Positions 54,061 to 64,000 of a stretch of DNA of 64,000 bases are shown here, piece by piece. Each line of letters begins with the position of its first letter. Positions within the stretch are counted from its first letter, which is position 1. Made by a program: the position numbers and the translations under genes. This stretch comes from Elephas maximus indicus (Eukaryota; Chordata; Mammalia; Proboscidea; Elephantidae), in the NCBI RefSeq assembly GCF_024166365.1, contig NC_064831.1:31796768-31860767 (forward strand). Direction: 5' to 3'. A model generated the notes under the pieces. The model was not told the origin of the DNA, did no database searches, and was given only the letters and a program-made list of their open reading frames with translations.

Positions 54061-54735
54061 TGTTGTCGTTGTTGCTGTTAGGTGCCCTTGAGTCAGTTCC
54101 AACTCCTACTGACCCTACGTGCAACAGGATGAAACACTGTCCAGTCCTGTGCCATCCTCACAGTCATTATGTTTGAGCCCATTGTTGTAGCCACTGTGTC
54201 AATCCTTCTCATTGAGGGTCTTCTTCTTTTTCACTGGTCCTCTACTTTACCAGGCATGATGTCCTTCTCCAGGAACTGGTCCCCCCTCATAACATGTTCA
54301 AAGTATGTGAGACGTAGTCTCACCATCCTTGCTTCTAAGGAGCATTCTGGGTGTACTTCTTCCATCAGACTTGTTGGTTCTCCTGGCAGTCCATGGTATA
54401 TTCAATATTCTTTGCCAACACTATAATTCAAAGGCATCAATTCTTCTCTGGTCTTCCTTATTCATTGTTCAGCTTTCCCATGCATATGAGGAGATTGAAA
54501 GCGCCACGGCTTGGGTCAGGCACACCTTAGTCCTCAAAGTGACATCTTTGCTTTTGAACACTTTAAAGAGGTCTTTTGCAGCAGAATTACCCAATGCAAT
54601 ATGTCATGTGATTTTTTGACTGCTGCTTCCATGGACATTGATTGTGGACCTGAGTAAAATGAAGTTCTTGACAACTTCAGTCTTTTCTCTGTTTATCATG
54701 ATGTTGCTTATTGCTCCAGTTGTGAGGATTTGTTT
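54061..54735 (-). mobile_element. RTE LINE, 5'-truncated
   Basis: Starts with the tail TTGTTGCTGTTAGGTGCCCT, then CATCCTCACAGTCATTATG, then TTGAACACTTTAAAGAGG and CAGTCTTTTCTCTGTTTATC. On the minus strand it gives the RT C-terminal half ('GAISNIMINREKTEVVKNFI'). Frameshifts are frequent. Confidence 0.92.
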
Positions 54736-54930
54736 GAGATTACATTGGTTCTCCTTTATTCCACCAACTGGAAAGAGAAACAAGGAAAATGGGTTCATGG
54801 GGGCACCTGTTAAATAAATCAAGCAGGTATTTGTACCCCAAGGCAGTGTATTAGGATAAGCCTGAGAAAAGAGAGTAGAGGTTGTATTAAAAAGAAAAAA
54901 AAAGCATAATACCCTTGTTGTTGTTGTTAA
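54736..54930. other. unassigned stretch
   Basis: A-run (54888-54902) and a TTG repeat (54914-54928) that may be the target of SINE insertion. Confidence 0.35.
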
Positions 54931-55134
54931 GGAGCTCTGGTAGCACAGTGGTTAAAGCGCTCATCTGCTAACCAAAGGTCGGCGATTAGAACCCACCACT
55001 GCTCCAAAGGAGAAAGATGTGGCAGTCTACTTCTGTAAAGATTACAGCCTGGAAACCCTATGGGGCAGTTCTACTCTGTCCTATAAGGTCGCTGTGAGTA
55101 GGAATTGACTCAATGGCAGGGGATTTTGGGTTTT
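54931..55134 (+). mobile_element. AfroSINE, full length
   Basis: GGAGCTCTGGTAGCACAGTG, CATCTGCTAACCAAAGGTCG (tRNA-Asn-like), GGAGAAAGATGTGGCAGTCT, GAGTAGGAATTGACTCAATG and TTTTGGGTTTT. One of the best full-length examples. Tail to tail with the next copy. Confidence 0.95.
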
Positions 55135-55333
55135 GTTGTTGTTAGTAGCCATCAAGTCAATTCTGACTTATGGCAACCCCATGTGTTACAGTGTAGAACT
55201 GCCCCACAGGGTTTCCTTGGCTGTCATCTTTACTGAACCAGATCACTAGGCCTTTCTTCTGTTGTACTGCTGGGTTAGTTCAAACTGTCAACCTTTCAGT
55301 TAGTAGTCAAGAGCAAAAGGTTTTCACCACCTT
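55135..55333 (-). mobile_element. AfroSINE, inverted partner
   Basis: GTTAGTAGCCATCAAGTCAA, CACAGGGTTTCCTTGGCTGT and CAACCTTTCAGTTAGTAGTC. Begins immediately after the plus-strand copy. Confidence 0.92.
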
Positions 55334-55422
55334 GAAAGTTCCAAGACGGTATGAACCCCAGATGCTGCTGCCTTGATTAGACATTAAGAGCGTTTCTCCA
55401 TTTTTCTTTTGTTAGATTCCAC

Positions 55423-55585
55423 CAAAACCAAACCCAGTGCCGTCAAGTCGATTCCGACTCATAGCAAACTTATAGGACAGGGTAGAACTGCCCCATAGAG
55501 TTTCCAAGGAGTGCCTGGTGGATTCGAACTGCTGACCCTTTGGTTAGCAGCCGTAGCACTTAACCACTACGGCACCAGGGTTTCC
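55423..55585 (-). mobile_element. AfroSINE, young, perfect 11-bp target duplication
   Basis: AAAACCAAACCCAGTGCCGT, CAAGTCGATTCCGACTCATA and GCACCAGGGTTTCC. TTTGTTAGATT flanks it at 55408-55418 and 55586-55596 without mismatch. Low divergence from the family pattern. Confidence 0.95.
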
Positions 55586-55639
55586 TTTGTTAGATTAGGA
55601 AAGGTTAATTATTAGAGTTAATTTTAGGTCATTTGGAAG

Positions 55640-55845
55640 CAGGCTTTTGGGTTCTGATATCTTGATGACAACCACCGGAGGTTATTTAATCTCTGAACCT
55701 CACTTTCCCCATCTGTGCAATGGAAAAAGGAACAACCCAACATTGCAAGGTTGTTGTAAGAACTAAGTGAGATCATTAATGTAAAGCATTTAGCTCAGTG
55801 CCTGGCATTTAGCAAGCTCTTAGAAAAGAGCTATTATTATTATTA
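55640..55845 (+). repeat. MIR SINE
   Basis: GGAGGTTATTTAATCTCTGA, CTCACTTTCCCCATCTGTGC, TAAAGCATTTAGCTCAGTGC and CTGGCATTTAGCAAGCTC. Confidence 0.85.
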
Positions 55846-56488
55846 ATGTAAGAATAATCTGAAACTAACATTATACCTACCCGTCCCAAGGATGACAAGA
55901 CATTTCTCCCCCAGACTTGCACCCATTAGCAAAGTTTCCACCAAAGTTCAGCACTTAGAACTTCAAAGAAATTATGCAGGGTAACAAACTGCAGTGAGGA
56001 ATCAGTTCTGTAATGTGTGACATAAATCTGTGTGCAAAAATCACTCTGCCTGCCACCTCTGTGTCCTTCAGCTCTCCCGGGGTAGACTGTGGCAGCAGTT
56101 TCAACAGAACCCAGTCTTCCGAGCCTAAGAGATAAAGAAGAAATAACTTCTCCAGTGAAACTACCATGGCAGGGGGAGGATTTGGATAAAGACTCTTATT
56201 ATTAAATCGTGCGGGTCTCTTTGGATCAGGGATCCAGCTCCTCCCACTCCCCACTCCTACACTTCTGCTGTCAGATCTAGATTTAGACCTGGGCTGTGCA
56301 CCCATGGGAAAAAGAGAACTGGGGAGTCTGGGTTCACACAGGGAAAGGCAAGACTGAGCTCAGATGTGATCTGTACCCTGCTTCCAATCCTCCTTTGCCT
56401 CTTCTTTGGGAAACCAGTTCTCAATAGAAATCAGGGATACAGATTGGAATTTTTTAAATTTATACACATGGCTATTTATTCAGGTAAG
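55846..56488. other. unassigned stretch
   Basis: A 116-codon minus-strand frame (55955-56305) has no recognised family. Nothing else seen. Confidence 0.4.
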
Positions 56489-56697
56489 GAGCCTTGCCTT
56501 AGTGGTGCAACAGTTAAGTTCTCAGCTTCTAAGTAAAATATTAGCAGTTCGAACACACCCAGCAGCTCTGTGGGAGGAAGACCTGGAGATCTGCTCCCTT
56601 GAAGGTTATAGCCAAGGAAACCCTATGGAGCCATTCTACTCTGTCATATGGAGTCACTAAGAGTCAGAATTGACTGGATGGCACCCAACAACAACAG
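56489..56697 (+). mobile_element. AfroSINE, full length
   Basis: GAGCCTTGCCTTAGTGGTGC, CAGCTCTGTGGGAGGAAGAC and CTAAGAGTCAGAATTGACTG, ending in CACCCAACAACAACAG, which is an RTE-like end rather than the GGTTT end. Confidence 0.92.
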
Positions 56698-58245
56698 CCT
56701 GAGGTTACACAGGGCTGGAAAACTCAGAGGGACTCTTGGGTTTGAGGCTTGTTCTGCATCTTAGGCAGTCCCAGGGACCATCAGAGTGTTTGGATTCTTT
56801 GAGTCCTGTTAGCAGCTTGTCCTCTTGGAGGTTGTTGGTTATGTGCTATAGGAGGCAGAGGTCACTGGCTGTGTGGTTCTTGGCTGTAGTAAATCCCTGG
56901 ACCCCAACCAGCCCATCTTCTGCATGTCCACCCCTCCTATAGCAGGACCGTGGTGGACCTCTGTATCTCCCTGTGTCTAGTAGATGAAATTCAGTCTAAA
57001 GTCAGGAGCCAGGAGATGCATGTGTGCTTGTGAAAATTCAGGGCCGGGGGCTAAGTAAATGTCTTAGCTCAATATTAAAAACGAATGATTCTCACTCGAG
57101 TTTTTTTTTTTTTTTTTTTGAGAACCTGCCTATCTCTGGAGGGTCAGTAAGCTGGAGATGAATTGCCTGTTGTCTGTTTCAAAACAGCAGGCAAAATGGC
57201 GGCAAATGTACAAACCACCACCATGCCACCTGTTGCTGGGTGGCCTTTGAGAGAGAGAGTTGGGGGAGCTTTTCCTTTCTACCAGGTTCTGAAGTGGGGC
57301 GACAGAGGCAAAGCATCTTACGGCACCAGCGTAAGTGAAAATGCCCCATGTTAATTTCATATATATATATATATCGTATCCCACCCCATCTCATCTCTAT
57401 CATATCATGTGATAAACACAATACTGTGATAAGATCTGATTCTTAAAAGAGTTATCTGAGGATTGAACAAACCTCTTACAAAATCCCAGTCAGTAGTATA
57501 TCTTTTTGCCTCTGGTAGTTTGATCTTAAGGTTAATATTAAGACTATGTTATGAAGATGTCTACATAGCTGTGAAAGACAAGAAAATGAGAGGGTACATT
57601 GTGGGTCAGACTAAGTTTGTTTTGAAAATGGAGCCCATGTGAAGTTTGGTGATGGCATAATGACCCAGAGAGATGCAGTGCCTTAACAACACTGAAGAGA
57701 GTTTGGGGGCTTGGCGATGGGATGATAAAAAGAATGGAGTGCCACATAAACGCCAGGAGAGAGGGAAGAAGGGAAGTTATTAGGCAACTTCCCGGGGCAG
57801 AAAAGGGAAATCTTGGGGGAGGAGGGGCTTTGGAAAGCACTGCTTTTTGCCGTGGGTGGCTATCTGTGGCCGGAACAAACAGACCTGATGGATTGGTCAC
57901 ACCTAGTTGGCAGCGGCTGTGCCTCCCTCCGGGGCTGCTTCCTGCAATAATAATCAGGCAGGAGGAGTCAAGGGCACAGAGCCCCAGGAGGAGTGTGGCA
58001 GTCTGAGTGGCAACTCATGTATGAAATAAAAACAAAAGCTGTTATTTTCCACAATTCAGGCCATGGAAGAGAGGGTGGCATGGCCATTGGAGCCAAGAGT
58101 TGTGGCTAAAAAAAGCATTCATTGAATGCAGACTAGGTACCAGGCACAGTGCTGCTTGTGGGAGGAAATAACAGCAAAGGCACCTGATCCTTGCCCATAG
58201 GCAGCTCAGCATCTAGCAGGGAAGAAAGGCCTGAAAGTATACCAG
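56698..58245. other. unassigned, with T-run and AT-run
   Basis: T-run at 57101-57119 and (AT)n at 57358-57374. A YY1-like CAAAATGGCGGC lies at 57192-57203. Frames of 94 and 118 codons on opposite strands around 57544-58006 overlap and have no recognised family. Confidence 0.4.
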
Positions 58246-58404
58246 ACCAAAAACTCAAACCCATCGCCATTGAGTCCATTCTGACTCACAGCAACCCTAC
58301 AGGACAGAGCAGAACTGCCCTACTGGTTTTCCAAAGAGCTGCTGGTAGGTTCAAACTGCTGACCTTTTTGTTAGCAACTGAGTTCTTAACCACTACACCA
58401 CCAA
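58246..58404 (-). mobile_element. AfroSINE
   Basis: ACCAAAAACTCAAACCCATC, GTAGGTTCAAACTGCTGACC and CACTACACCACCAAAGGCAG. Confidence 0.9.
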
Positions 58405-58427
58405 AGGCAGACATACTGCTAATTAGC

Positions 58428-58465
58428 TATAATTATGGAGCATATATATATGCTCCATAATTATA
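58428..58465. repeat. 38-bp perfect palindrome
   Basis: TATAATTATGGAG on the left mirrors CTCCATAATTATA on the right, around CATATATATATG. It is followed directly by a second near-copy of its right half (to about 58481). Confidence 0.95.
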
Positions 58466-58489
58466 TATATATGCTCCATAACCATAAAA

Positions 58490-58695
58490 CAAAGCCTAGT
58501 GGTTAAGAGCAGGGATACAGAGGCCAGGTTTCAAATCCCAGTGTGCCTCACACTGTCTGTATGACCTGGGATAACGTGACCTGGGGGAAGTTACTTTAAT
58601 CTCTCATCCGTAAAACAAGAATGATAATAGTACCTATGTCACAGGGTTACTGTAAGAACTAAATGAGTTAACAATTGCCAAGTGCTGAGAGTAAC
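58490..58695 (+). repeat. MIR SINE
   Basis: CTAGTGGTTAAGAGCAGGGA, GGTTTCAAATCCCAGTGTGC, AATAGTACCTATGTCACAGG and AACTAAATGAGTTAACAATT. Confidence 0.88.
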
Positions 58696-58758
58696 ATCTA
58701 CCAAAAAGTAAGGCTTGTACACATTTTTTAAATAAATAAGTACTAAAGCAAGATTGAG

Positions 58759-59075
58759 GCATTGGTGGTTCAGGGGTAGAATTCTCTCCTTCCATGCAGG
58801 AGACCTGGGTTCGATTCCTGGCCAATCCACCTCATGTGCAGCTACCACCTGTCTGTCATTGGAGGCTTGAGTGTTGTTATGCTGAACAGGTTTCAGCAGG
58901 GCTTCCAGACTAAGATGGACTAGGAAGAAAGGCCTGGCAATTTACTTCCAAAAATCAGCCAATGAAAATCCAATGGATCACGAAAGTCCAATCTGCAGGT
59001 TTGGGCAGCATCTCACTCAATTGGGGTTGCTGTGAGCCAGGGCCCAACGTGGTGGCAGCTAACAATGGACGAAAG
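58759..59075 (+). mobile_element. SINE with tRNA-Gly head and RTE-type tail, best copy
   Basis: Bases 58759-58829 match tRNA-Gly(GCC) at about 62 of 71 positions by my alignment: GCATTGGTGGTTCAGGGGTA, anticodon-position TCC in CTTCCAT, and B box GGTTCGATTCC. Anticodon-stem and acceptor mismatches and the continuing SINE body rule out a working tRNA. The body has GAACAGGTTTCAGCAGGGCT and CCAAAAATCAGCCAATGAAA. The end is GGTTGCTGTGAGCCAG then GTGGCAGCTAACAATGG. Copy 3 of 3. Confidence 0.88.
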
Positions 59076-59128
59076 GTTAAAGAACTAAGGCTATGATTAC
59101 AGCATTGAACGTGCCATGAGTATCTTTC

Positions 59129-59129
<1 letters not shown>

Positions 59130-59161
<32 letters not shown>
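59130..59161. repeat. (CA)n microsatellite
   Basis: About 16 CA units after CAACACACAC. Likely polymorphic. Confidence 0.95.
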
Positions 59162-59163
<2 letters not shown>

Positions 59164-61446
59164 TTATAAAGGTGACACCCAGTTAGGGTACACCTATGAT
59201 ACTGGGACTCATCTACTTTCCAAATTTCCTACAAAATACTTCTTTGATCATCTTCCCTAATGTTACAACGATTATAAGACCCATTCTCTCTGTGAAGGAA
59301 GCAGTGTCTTTCAAACTCAGATACACAGCTGAAGGGAGAACCAAGTCTAAAAAGCTTGGCCATCAGCTAACTCAGTTCTCCGTCTCCTTTTCCTTTTCTG
59401 TCACCTGGAATGAGGAGGGACACAAGCCTATGAGCGTACATTTCCTGTGCCAGCAGTAGCGTCCCTGCTCCAGCTCGCAGGGTCCATTTCCCTTCCTTCT
59501 CCATTCACAGACCCTGCAGACTGCCTCTAAGCTTTCCCTAGAAATTCCCTAAAGTGCCCCCAAATGCACATTGGAAGCCGTGTACTTCCCACCTTCCGGC
59601 CAGGTAAGCATGTTGCACACTGAATAAAATAAATGTAGATCAGCACATGATGTTCTTTCTCATCCTAGCCCTGTTCTCCTGCAAGGGCAGCCATGATGCT
59701 GGGCTGGTGGGACCCAGAGTTAGCCAGCTGCACGGAAAGCGGTCAGCGGTATAAAGGACAGGGTATTGATGCCACACATGCTTTGCAGAAGAGAAATGCC
59801 ATAAAAAAGGAAGCGAGAGTTCTGGAAATATATTTCCTCTGTGGGCCCAGGCTGCCTCACCAGCCCCGTTCTGTCCCCAGAGCCATCACGGGCCATCACT
59901 GAAGTGTCCAGATTGCCTAGGACCTCACAAACCAAGAGCACTCACTCTACCCTCAGGATTTGCCAGGAAGGGAAAAATCGTCAGACTATGGAAAGCCCCA
60001 GTTTTCTGCCCCAAAGGAGCTGTTTTGGTCAACTCAGATAAAGGCTGAAACTCAGAGCTCTGTCACTAGATTCTGTGCCTGAGGGCATTTGGGACGTGCA
60101 GAAATCTCTCTTTGAAAGCCTCGCTCCGGTGGTAAACCATAATTTTTGTGTTAAAGTACCAGAGCCTCTTCAGGTAGGCAGTAAAATGCTACAGTCTCTC
60201 CCTGTGCACAGCCTCTCTTTAGGCCCTGCATGGTCTGTAGGCCTTCTCCATTCTCACCCATCTGTTCAGCTGGCCTGAGCCCACTTACAAGTTGGTTGGA
60301 CCCTTGACCTGAGGCACACATCCAAGGCAACATGGGGTGGATGGCTGGTCTGAGAAATGCCGGAGGAGCCATCTGTCCTGCAGGAAGGCCATCTTCTGTG
60401 TCAGTCCTGAAGCACTGGCTCCATATTTTCATCACAGCTGGTAACTGTTATTTGCCAAAATGGAAGATACCTGAACAGTAAGGAAAGGAAGGCACGTGAC
60501 TCAGGGGAAGCTCTAAGGATTACTCACGGTTGGATCTCCTGGAAACATGTGAACCGAAAATAAAATAAAATTAGAAAACTGCTCAAAAGAATAAGGAATT
60601 ACCCAGACGCTTAGAAAACCCTCCCCATAAAATTCCTATAACTTAGCAAAATGTTTTGTCAAAATCAAAACTACCAAAAAAGTTCTTATCATCTTCCTCA
60701 TGGATGATTTGTATTTCTGAAGCCAAAATGTCCCACTCTTCTCCATCTCAAAATATACCCAGGTTTCTCCTAAAGAAATCTGAAACTCCAATATTTAAAT
60801 AATATTTAAATGAGGGGGAAGGGAAGTGACTGTTCTCAGAAATAATACTACTGCTTACCGCATCCCTGGTGAGAAGGTTCAAAGACATTCCTTCGCTCCA
60901 AAGCCCTATGGGCAAAATTGGAACCAATTGCTAGAAAAGCCAGGTTCAAGACCACCTCTAAACTTGTATTAATTGAATGAGTTTATTGGACATGACTGAC
61001 AGCAAGCAGGAAGCAACTTGATTCCTTCTTACAAGTACCCCCTTTCAGCCTCCTGTGACCTTGGTCCTCTCCACCCTGGGTTACATCCCAGCAGATCTTA
61101 CTGCTCTTCCAGTCTCTCCTAGCTACTGACAGTTCTGGTCCAGACCAATGCAATCTCTTACCCATATTTCTATTTTTTGTTTTGAATTTATTTATTTAAA
61201 TTTCCTTCCTTCCCCCAACTTGGGTCTGCCTTAGGTTGGGAAATTTATTCAGGGAAAGAAAGCAAGAGCCCTAACTGAGCATCTTAGTCAGAAGGGAGGG
61301 AGTCCTCTTTCTCCCTAACTTCCCCTCCAACTCACAGGGTCTAGTTCAAGATCCTCAGGCTTGAGCCCAGGGCAGGGTGTTCTCTGAGATCTCATCCAGG
61401 TTGGTGGTTTTAAATGTGACCTGTATGCTGGTGACTCCCAAAGGTA
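59162..61446. other. unassigned single-copy stretch
   Basis: No transposon or gene recognised; open frames of 60-94 codons on both strands overlap one another and lack family signals. The T/A-rich segment at 61160-61200 is simple. Confidence 0.4.
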
Positions 61447-62235
61447 CATGTCCAGTCCAGGTCTCTCCCCAATCCAGCTGCCAACTGAACATCCCCAGTG
61501 TTCCGTGTCCAAGACTGAGCTCCTGATAGTCTTCCCTGAGCCTGTTCTTCTCACAGTCTTCTTCACTTCAGTGAATGGCAAGTCCATTCTTCCAGTTACT
61601 CAGAACAAAAACCTGGAAAATCTCCTTGACTCTTCTTTTTCTCTCATAGCCGATATGTCCAATTCATTAGGAAATCCTGCCGGCTTTCTACCTTCCAAGT
61701 ATACCCAGATTGCAACCACTTCTCCCCCACTCCACTGCTACGCTTTAGTCCAAGCCACCATCGCCTCCCACCCAGTACTGCAGCGGCTTCCTGACCATCT
61801 CCCTGCTTCTACCCTTGCCTCTTCCCAGTCTATTCTCCACAGAGTCACTAGAGAGATCCTTTAGAAATGTTAGTCAGATCATGCCACACCTCTGCCAGCA
61901 CCTGCCCTCTTCCCCATAATAGTTTCTCATTGCTCTTGGAGTAAAACCAGAAATCCTTCCATGACCCACAGCCCTAAATGACCTGACCGCCTGCTACTCC
62001 TCTAACCTCCTCTTTTACAAGTTTCTTCCCCCTCAGACCTCTGCAGTGGCACTGGCCTCTGCAATACACCAGGTACACTCCCACTTGGACATCTTTGAAC
62101 TTGTTATTTTCTCACCCTGAAATTCTCTTCCTTCAGATAATCACCTGACTTCAGGTCTTTACGTCTTTATGTAGATGCCGTCTTCTTCGTGGGCCTTCCT
62201 TGGCCACTCTTTCTGTGTCAGACCCCTTCCATGTG
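61447..62235 (+). repeat. LINE L2, 3' region
   Basis: GACTGAGCTCCTGATAGTCT, TCCTGACCATCTCCCTGCTT, CAGTCTATTCTCCACAGAGT, TCAGATCATGCCACACCTCT and GTCTTCTTCGTGGGCCTTCC follow L2 order for nearly 800 bp. A 138-codon frame within it (61448-61864) is a shadow of the repeat. Confidence 0.85.
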
Positions 62236-62439
62236 GCATCTAGAACCTCTTGGTTTCACTTGTCTCCAGGGCTCTTGGCCACTTGTTTTGCTCCTGTTAC
62301 CAGTGCAACCACCAACTCTGTCATCAATCCTCCCCTGATCTAGACGGTTATCAGTGCAGGGACCCCAGGTCCAAAGGACATGATCCACTCCGGGTGCTTC
62401 TTTCTTAGTGTATGAGGTCCCTCCCATCCCTGCTCAATT

Positions 62440-62690
62440 TTCTCTTTTATATCTCAAAAAATATTAACTCAAAATATAATCAAATCTTGCAGATTGAGTC
62501 CTGTCTCATTAACATAACTGCCTCTAAACCTGCTTCATTAACATCATAGAGGTTAGGATTTACAACACACAGAATAATCAGATAAGATCACAAAATGGTG
62601 AACAACCACACAATACTGGGAATCATGGCCTAGTCAAACTGATGCACACTTCTGGGGACACAATTTAATCCCTAACACCATCGATGTGTA
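62440..62690 (-). repeat. LTR-like fragment
   Basis: GATTGAGTCCTGTCTCATTA, AACATCATAGAGGTTAGGAT, GGGAATCATGGCCTAGTCAA and GGGGACACAATTTAATCCCT have the form of an LTR end read backwards. Family not assigned. Confidence 0.5.
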
Positions 62691-63056
62691 ACCCAGAATT
62701 ATGGTGACGCTAACACCCAAAAAGAGATACAGGAGCCCAAGGTTAAATTCTTCCCCCTCCTTTCCTTTGGGCAGACTGTCCTGAGACACGATGGTTCTTA
62801 TGGCCTCTCAGAAGTCAGTCCTGTGAGATGCAGCAATCTGTGGCACTTGACACGAAGCAGTGGCCATGACAGAAGGTACCATATATTGGTTCTTCCTCCT
62901 TTCCTGCCTCACAACTCTTTCCCTCATTCTTCCTTCCCTAGGATTTTCTCACCAATAAAGTAAGAACACATAAGTTTTGTTTCAATCTCTGCATTCTGGG
63001 AAAACTTTCTAAAATTGTAAGGCCCACATCCAACATGGACATAAACACACACACCA
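62691..63056. other. unassigned stretch
   Basis: Nothing recognised. Confidence 0.35.
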
Positions 63057-63263
63057 CAAAACCAGTTTCTCTTAAATCTGTTTCAACTCTTGTCAACCCT
63101 GTGTGTGTCAGAGTAGAACTGTGTTCTACAGGATTTTCAACGGCTGATTTTTCAGAAGTAGATCACCAGGCCTTTCTTCCAAAGTGCCTCTGGGTGGACT
63201 CAAACCGCCAACCTGTCTGTTGGGAGCTGAGCACATTAACCATTCGCACCACCCAGGGATTCC
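63057..63263 (-). mobile_element. AfroSINE, long-body type
   Basis: CAAAACCAGTTTCTCTTAAA, CTGTGTTCTACAGGATTTTC, GATCACCAGGCCTTTCTTCC and TTCGCACCACCCAGGGATTC. Confidence 0.93.
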
Positions 63264-63289
63264 CCCTCCCCAGAACACATACATCCTAT

Positions 63290-63382
63290 TCCTTCCATTC
63301 TTTACTTTCCATCTCAGCACTTATCATCGTATTTTATATATATATGGATATTTACTGACTTATTACTGCTTGAGTCCTTACT
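63290..63382 (+). repeat. L2 3' end, left part, split by an AfroSINE
   Basis: TTTACTTTCCATCTCAGCAC then TTATCATCGTATTTTATATA is the L2 block before the terminal 'ctagaat...' part, which resumes at 63555. Confidence 0.75.
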
Positions 63383-63554
63383 GGAAACCCTGGTGGTGAA
63401 GTGGTTAAGTGCTAGGGCTGCTAACCAACAGGTCAGCAGTTCAAATCCGCCAGGCGCTCCTTGGAAACTCTATGGGACAGTTCTACTCTGTCCTAAGGAT
63501 CATTTTGAGTCGGAATCGACTCGACGGCTGTGGGTTTCGTTTTTGGTTTTGGTC
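63383..63554 (+). mobile_element. AfroSINE in L2, 8-bp target duplication
   Basis: GAAACCCTGGTGGTGAAGTG, AACAGGTCAGCAGTTCAAAT, GAGTCGGAATCGACTCGACG and GTTTCGTTTTTGGTTTTGG. TCCTTACT flanks it at 63375-63382 and 63555-63562. Confidence 0.95.
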
Positions 63555-63668
63555 TCCTTACTAGAATATAATCTCTATGATTTTTTTCTATCTTGTTTAC
63601 TGTTATATCCCTAAAAAAAAACCTAAAATATAGGAAGTGCTTAATAAATATTTGTTGAATGAATGTGA
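63555..63668 (+). repeat. L2 3' end, right part
   Basis: CTAGAATATAATCTCTATGA and GAAGTGCTTAATAAATATTT then GTTGAATGAATG complete the L2 terminus. Confidence 0.85.
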
Positions 63669-63869
63669 AAAGGAAAATGAGTTTGATTTGAAGAAAATTA
63701 TGGAAAACCAAATTTATATGTAGGTCACCGGCTGGGAGGCGATGACTCTTTAAAGGTAGAACAGAACCAGAGAAAGTGCCATCCAGAGGGCCTAATGGCA
63801 AGTCTTGGAACTGAATCATGGGTTAGTCATTTTGTGTCCCAGTAGGTGAGACAGGTGTAGGGCGTGCTA

Positions 63870-64000
63870 CAAAAACCAAAAACCCGTTGCCAGTGAGTTG
63901 ATTCCAACTCACAGCAACTCTGTAGGACAGAGTGGAACTGCTCGGTAAGGTTTCCAAAGGTGTAAATCTTTACAGAAGCAGACAGCCGCATCTTTCTACC
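63870..64000 (-). mobile_element. AfroSINE, cut by the window end
   Basis: AAAAACCAAAAACCCGTTGC, CCAACTCACAGCAACTCTGT and GGTAAGGTTTCCAAAGGTGT; the head lies beyond the window. Confidence 0.9.

Noticed and set aside
55955-56305. 116-codon minus-strand open frame
   Set aside because: No recognised domain and no exon signals I could support.
58759-58829. tRNA-Gly gene
   Set aside because: Strong sequence match and intact B box, but mismatches in anticodon and acceptor stems and a continuing SINE body show it is a SINE head.
61448-61864. 138-codon plus-strand open frame
   Set aside because: Lies wholly in an L2 3' region, which is non-coding there.

Overview
The window looks like intergenic or intronic DNA from an afrotherian mammal, most likely an elephant or a close relative. 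The evidence is its repeat content. It holds more than twenty copies of a SINE whose 5' head resembles tRNA-Asn and whose tail is the AfroSINE type. It also holds several copies of an RTE-clade LINE whose 3' end matches that SINE tail, plus the usual ancient mammalian layer (L2, MIR, CR1/L3, L1, MLT1-like MaLR LTRs, a hAT DNA transposon). I found no intact host protein-coding gene, rRNA, functional tRNA or CRISPR array. The long open frames are transposon remnants or chance.

Layout. 1-1237 holds single-copy sequence and an L2 remnant. 1238-7929 is a full-length but inactive ERV-L (class III) provirus on the minus strand: two LTRs, a tRNA-Leu-type primer site, broken gag, protease, RT, RNase H, integrase and dUTPase regions, no recognisable env, and a near-matching 5-bp target duplication. 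7983-8475 is a processed RPS15A pseudogene. 8.6-23 kb mixes L2, LTR, CR1 and MaLR pieces with SINEs; 9818-9953 is one candidate exon, and 22389-22624 is a minisatellite that apparently grew from a MIR/L2-type tail. 23361-24293 is an RTE copy with an inverted 5' part. 24.3-34 kb is largely single copy with a MaLR LTR (28085-28603), L1 pieces and SINEs. 34-42 kb is rich in SINEs, including a second SINE kind whose head resembles tRNA-Gly. 42.0-44.6 kb is repeat-poor and contains an inverted repeat of homeodomain-like sites. 44995-46947 is a hAT element with a solo ERV-L LTR inside it. 47-55 kb holds L1, a composite RTE derivative, an RTE with a 240-codon open reverse-transcriptase fragment, and a further RTE. 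55-64 kb holds AfroSINEs, MIR, a 38-bp perfect palindrome, a tRNA-Gly SINE, an L2 3' end and the window's last SINE, cut off by the edge.

How the parts relate. The RTE LINE is the probable source of mobilising enzyme for the SINEs, because they share its 3' end. The SINEs here carry two different tRNA heads (Asn-like and Gly-like) on related bodies, and part of the Gly-SINE body also occurs in a composite RTE derivative. This modular exchange is the most interesting system in the window. Nested insertions (SINE into L2, SINE into MIR, RTE into L2, LTR into hAT) give a clear relative order of activity: L2, MIR and hAT first, then ERV-L and MaLR, then RTE and AfroSINE.
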